Source: Chryseobacterium sp. (GTDB taxonomy: Bacteria; Bacteroidota; Bacteroidia; Flavobacteriales; Weeksellaceae). Taken from it: DNA of 15,005 nt. A program made the position numbers and the translations under genes. Of this stretch, positions 13,733-15,005 are shown piece after piece. Within the stretch, counting starts at the first letter, position 1, and each line of letters opens with the position of its first letter. Below the pieces are notes generated by a model that searched no databases, had not been told where the DNA came from, and saw only the letters and a program-made list of their open reading frames with translations. The stretch spans positions 1 through 15,005 of the forward strand of contig QFQW01000092.1 of the NCBI GenBank assembly GCA_003248755.1, read 5' to 3'.

Positions 13733-14416
13733 TTAGAATTCGAACTCCTCTCCTAGTTTTGGTAAAGAAAACTCGATATTCTTATCTGAAAAGTGCTTTT
13801 TCGCATCTTCGTGATTGATTTCAATTGGTGGAAAAGTATCGAAATGGCAACCAATTACCTTTGGAGTTTTCAATAATTCTGATGCAGCAAAAGCCGCTTT
13901 TCTAGGACACATGGTGTAATGTTTTCCAACCGGAAGAATTGATAAATCTAATTTTCCAAAAACTTGCGGAAACAGGCTCATTTCAGCAGTTACACCTGTA
14001 TCTCCGGCCAAATAAAGGTTTCTTCCATCACCAAATCTAAAAATATATCCAGAAGCTAATCCACCGTAAGAACCGTCTGGGAAAGAACTTGTATGCAATG
14101 CCGGAACCATAGAAATCTTCAAACCGTCCAATTTTGCAGAACCTCCAAAATTGATATCGATATTATTGGAATGTCCAAAATATCCGCAAATCTCCGGTTG
14201 TCCAATTACAGTTGCATCAGGATGATTTTCAAGAACTTCTTTCACATCAGCGATATGGTCGCCGTGCGCATGTGTAATCAACACATAATCGATTTTCTGA
14301 GCTTTGATATCAAATCCGGATTGCGCTCTCTGATAGTTGTAAAAGGGGTCAGAAAGAATTGTTATACCGTTATACGTGAACAAAAAACAGTTTTGTCCTA
14401 AGAATTTTATTTTCAT
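13733..14416 (-). CDS. UPF0173-family metal-dependent hydrolase (MBL fold)
   Basis: This 227-aa protein has a complete metallo-beta-lactamase fold. It shows LSDPF near the start, the metal motif THAHGDH (His49, His51, Asp53, His54), His108 in PALHTSSF, Asp139 in LAGDTG and His191 in GCHFDTFPP. Family length and the GDTGVT / MCPRKAA signatures match the UPF0173 group (YtkL-like), whose substrate is unknown. All metal ligands are present, so it should be active. It is cytoplasmic, with no signal peptide. It begins 14 bp after menA, almost certainly in the same transcript. A metabolic link to menaquinone is possible but unsupported beyond position. Confidence 0.92.
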   Translation of the reverse strand: MKIKFLGQNCFLFTYNGITILSDPFYNYQRAQSGFDIKAQKIDYVLITHAHGDHIADVKEVLENHPDATVIGQPEICGYFGHSNNIDINFGGSAKLDGLKISMVPALHTSSFPDGSYGGLASGYIFRFGDGRNLYLAGDTGVTAEMSLFPQVFGKLDLSILPVGKHYTMCPRKAAFAASELLKTPKVIGCHFDTFPPIEINHEDAKKHFSDKNIEFSLPKLGEEFEF

Positions 14417-14430
14417 TTTTATTTGATTTA

Positions 14431-15005
14431 TTAATTAACAAAATTAAGCCCGACAGCCGTCAAAACAGCCATCATAAAAGTTAAGATTCCAACTTGTTTT
14501 AAGAATGGGTCAAGTAATTTTGGTTCTTTGATTGCCATTATACTTCTTCTCAATTTCATAAAAGGAAATATCAAAATCATCACAATAAACGGATAATAAA
14601 GGCCTTTTTCCTGAAATCCGTTGTACATTAAAAAAGCTAACATTAACAGAATTGGCAATTGCAACAAAATAATTTCATAAATCATCGCATTTTTGAAACC
14701 TAATTTTAAAGCAAATGTTTTCTTGCCAGACAATTCGTCGTTGACGATATCTCTCATATTGTTCAGATTAAGAACTGCCATGCTTAACATTCCGATAGCA
14801 GAAGCTGGAATTAAAATGTCATAATCGAAAGTTTTTGTAAAGAGAAAATAACTTCCACAAACCGAAACCAATCCGAAAAAGATAAAGACAAAAATATCGC
14901 CCAATCCCATATATCCGTAAGGTTTTTTCCCAACTGTATATCCAATTGCTGCCAAAATACAAGCAATTCCTAATCCTATGAAAATCCAGAATTCTCTGAT
15001 ATTCG
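14431..15005 (-). CDS. menA: 1,4-dihydroxy-2-naphthoate polyprenyltransferase, C-terminal part (runs off window)
   Basis: The frame is open from the stop at 14431 to the window edge, giving about 191 residues; the N-terminal third, with the first Asp-rich motif, lies outside. The visible part has several membrane helices. It also has the MenA-typical stretch YTVGKKPYGYMGLGDIFVF followed by FFGLVSVCGSYF, and the second prenyl-diphosphate motif NLNNMRDIVND with KKTFALKLG. MenA joins a polyprenyl chain to DHNA in the inner membrane, giving demethylmenaquinone for respiration. There is no start codon in the window: a TTG at 14955 encodes an internal Leu. The UPF0173 gene follows 14 bp downstream. 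Confidence 0.93.
   Translation of the reverse strand, partial: NIREFWIFIGLGIACILAAIGYTVGKKPYGYMGLGDIFVFIFFGLVSVCGSYFLFTKTFDYDILIPASAIGMLSMAVLNLNNMRDIVNDELSGKKTFALKLGFKNAMIYEIILLQLPILLMLAFLMYNGFQEKGLYYPFIVMILIFPFMKLRRSIMAIKEPKLLDPFLKQVGILTFMMAVLTAVGLNFVN

Noticed and set aside
14431..14955. A complete 174-aa membrane protein starting at 14955
   Set aside because: The supposed start is a TTG inside a continuing frame with MenA-like sequence upstream to the window edge, so it is the C-terminal part of menA.

Overview
The window is AT-rich bacterial chromosome from a member of the Bacteroidota, most likely a Chryseobacterium-like flavobacterium (Weeksellaceae). Three things point there: repeated TAnnTTTG -7 promoter boxes, which are the Bacteroidota primary sigma-factor signature; near absence of Shine-Dalgarno sequences; and Bacteroidota-typical gene content (a TonB-dependent receptor, DUF4199, DUF2807/GIN, and atpD-atpC apart from other ATP synthase genes). 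It is mostly housekeeping sequence with one small accessory module, a Res/Xre toxin-antitoxin pair. Genus-level assignment is inference.

Layout. The left end (1-559, minus) is the N-terminal part of a TonB-dependent outer-membrane receptor. A 445-bp regulatory spacer separates it from a divergent Nudix-fold transcriptional regulator (1005-1763, plus), whose catalytic Nudix box is degenerate. A bidirectional terminator follows, then atpC and atpD on the minus strand. Back-to-back promoters separate atpD from ribF (plus). ribF converges with, and overlaps by 4 bp, a MmcQ/YjbR-family gene. Then, all on minus, come a LolA-like exported protein, kdsB, the RES toxin, the Xre/ParS antitoxin, a PLP aminotransferase, a phosphohexomutase, a DUF2807 lipoprotein, a family-2 glycosyltransferase and a DUF4199 membrane protein. 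The right end carries the small SRP RNA (ffs, plus) with a textbook promoter. It converges on a menA-UPF0173 hydrolase operon (minus), and menA runs off the window.

How the genes fit together. The receptor/regulator pair looks like a nutrient-uptake locus under local control. atpDC provides catalytic beta and a minimal epsilon subunit of F1. RibF makes FMN/FAD and MenA makes demethylmenaquinone, so both feed respiration. KdsB (CMP-Kdo), the phosphohexomutase and the GT2 enzyme supply envelope sugars. The antitoxin-toxin pair is translationally joined to kdsB by a TGATG stop/start.

The most unusual features are non-coding. Several spacers in the minus-strand clusters carry inverted-repeat elements of different design. 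Three are imperfect palindromes whose arms are built from 7-bp or 8-bp tandem units (about 2120-2176, 5140-5207, 12736-12834). One is a 65-bp element with perfect 14-bp ends (11677-11741). One is a perfect 12-bp hairpin (10891-10922). I see no CRISPR array, tRNA, transposase gene or clearly new multi-gene system. The best candidates for something undescribed are these modular palindromes, the toxin-kdsB coupling and the non-catalytic Nudix regulator.
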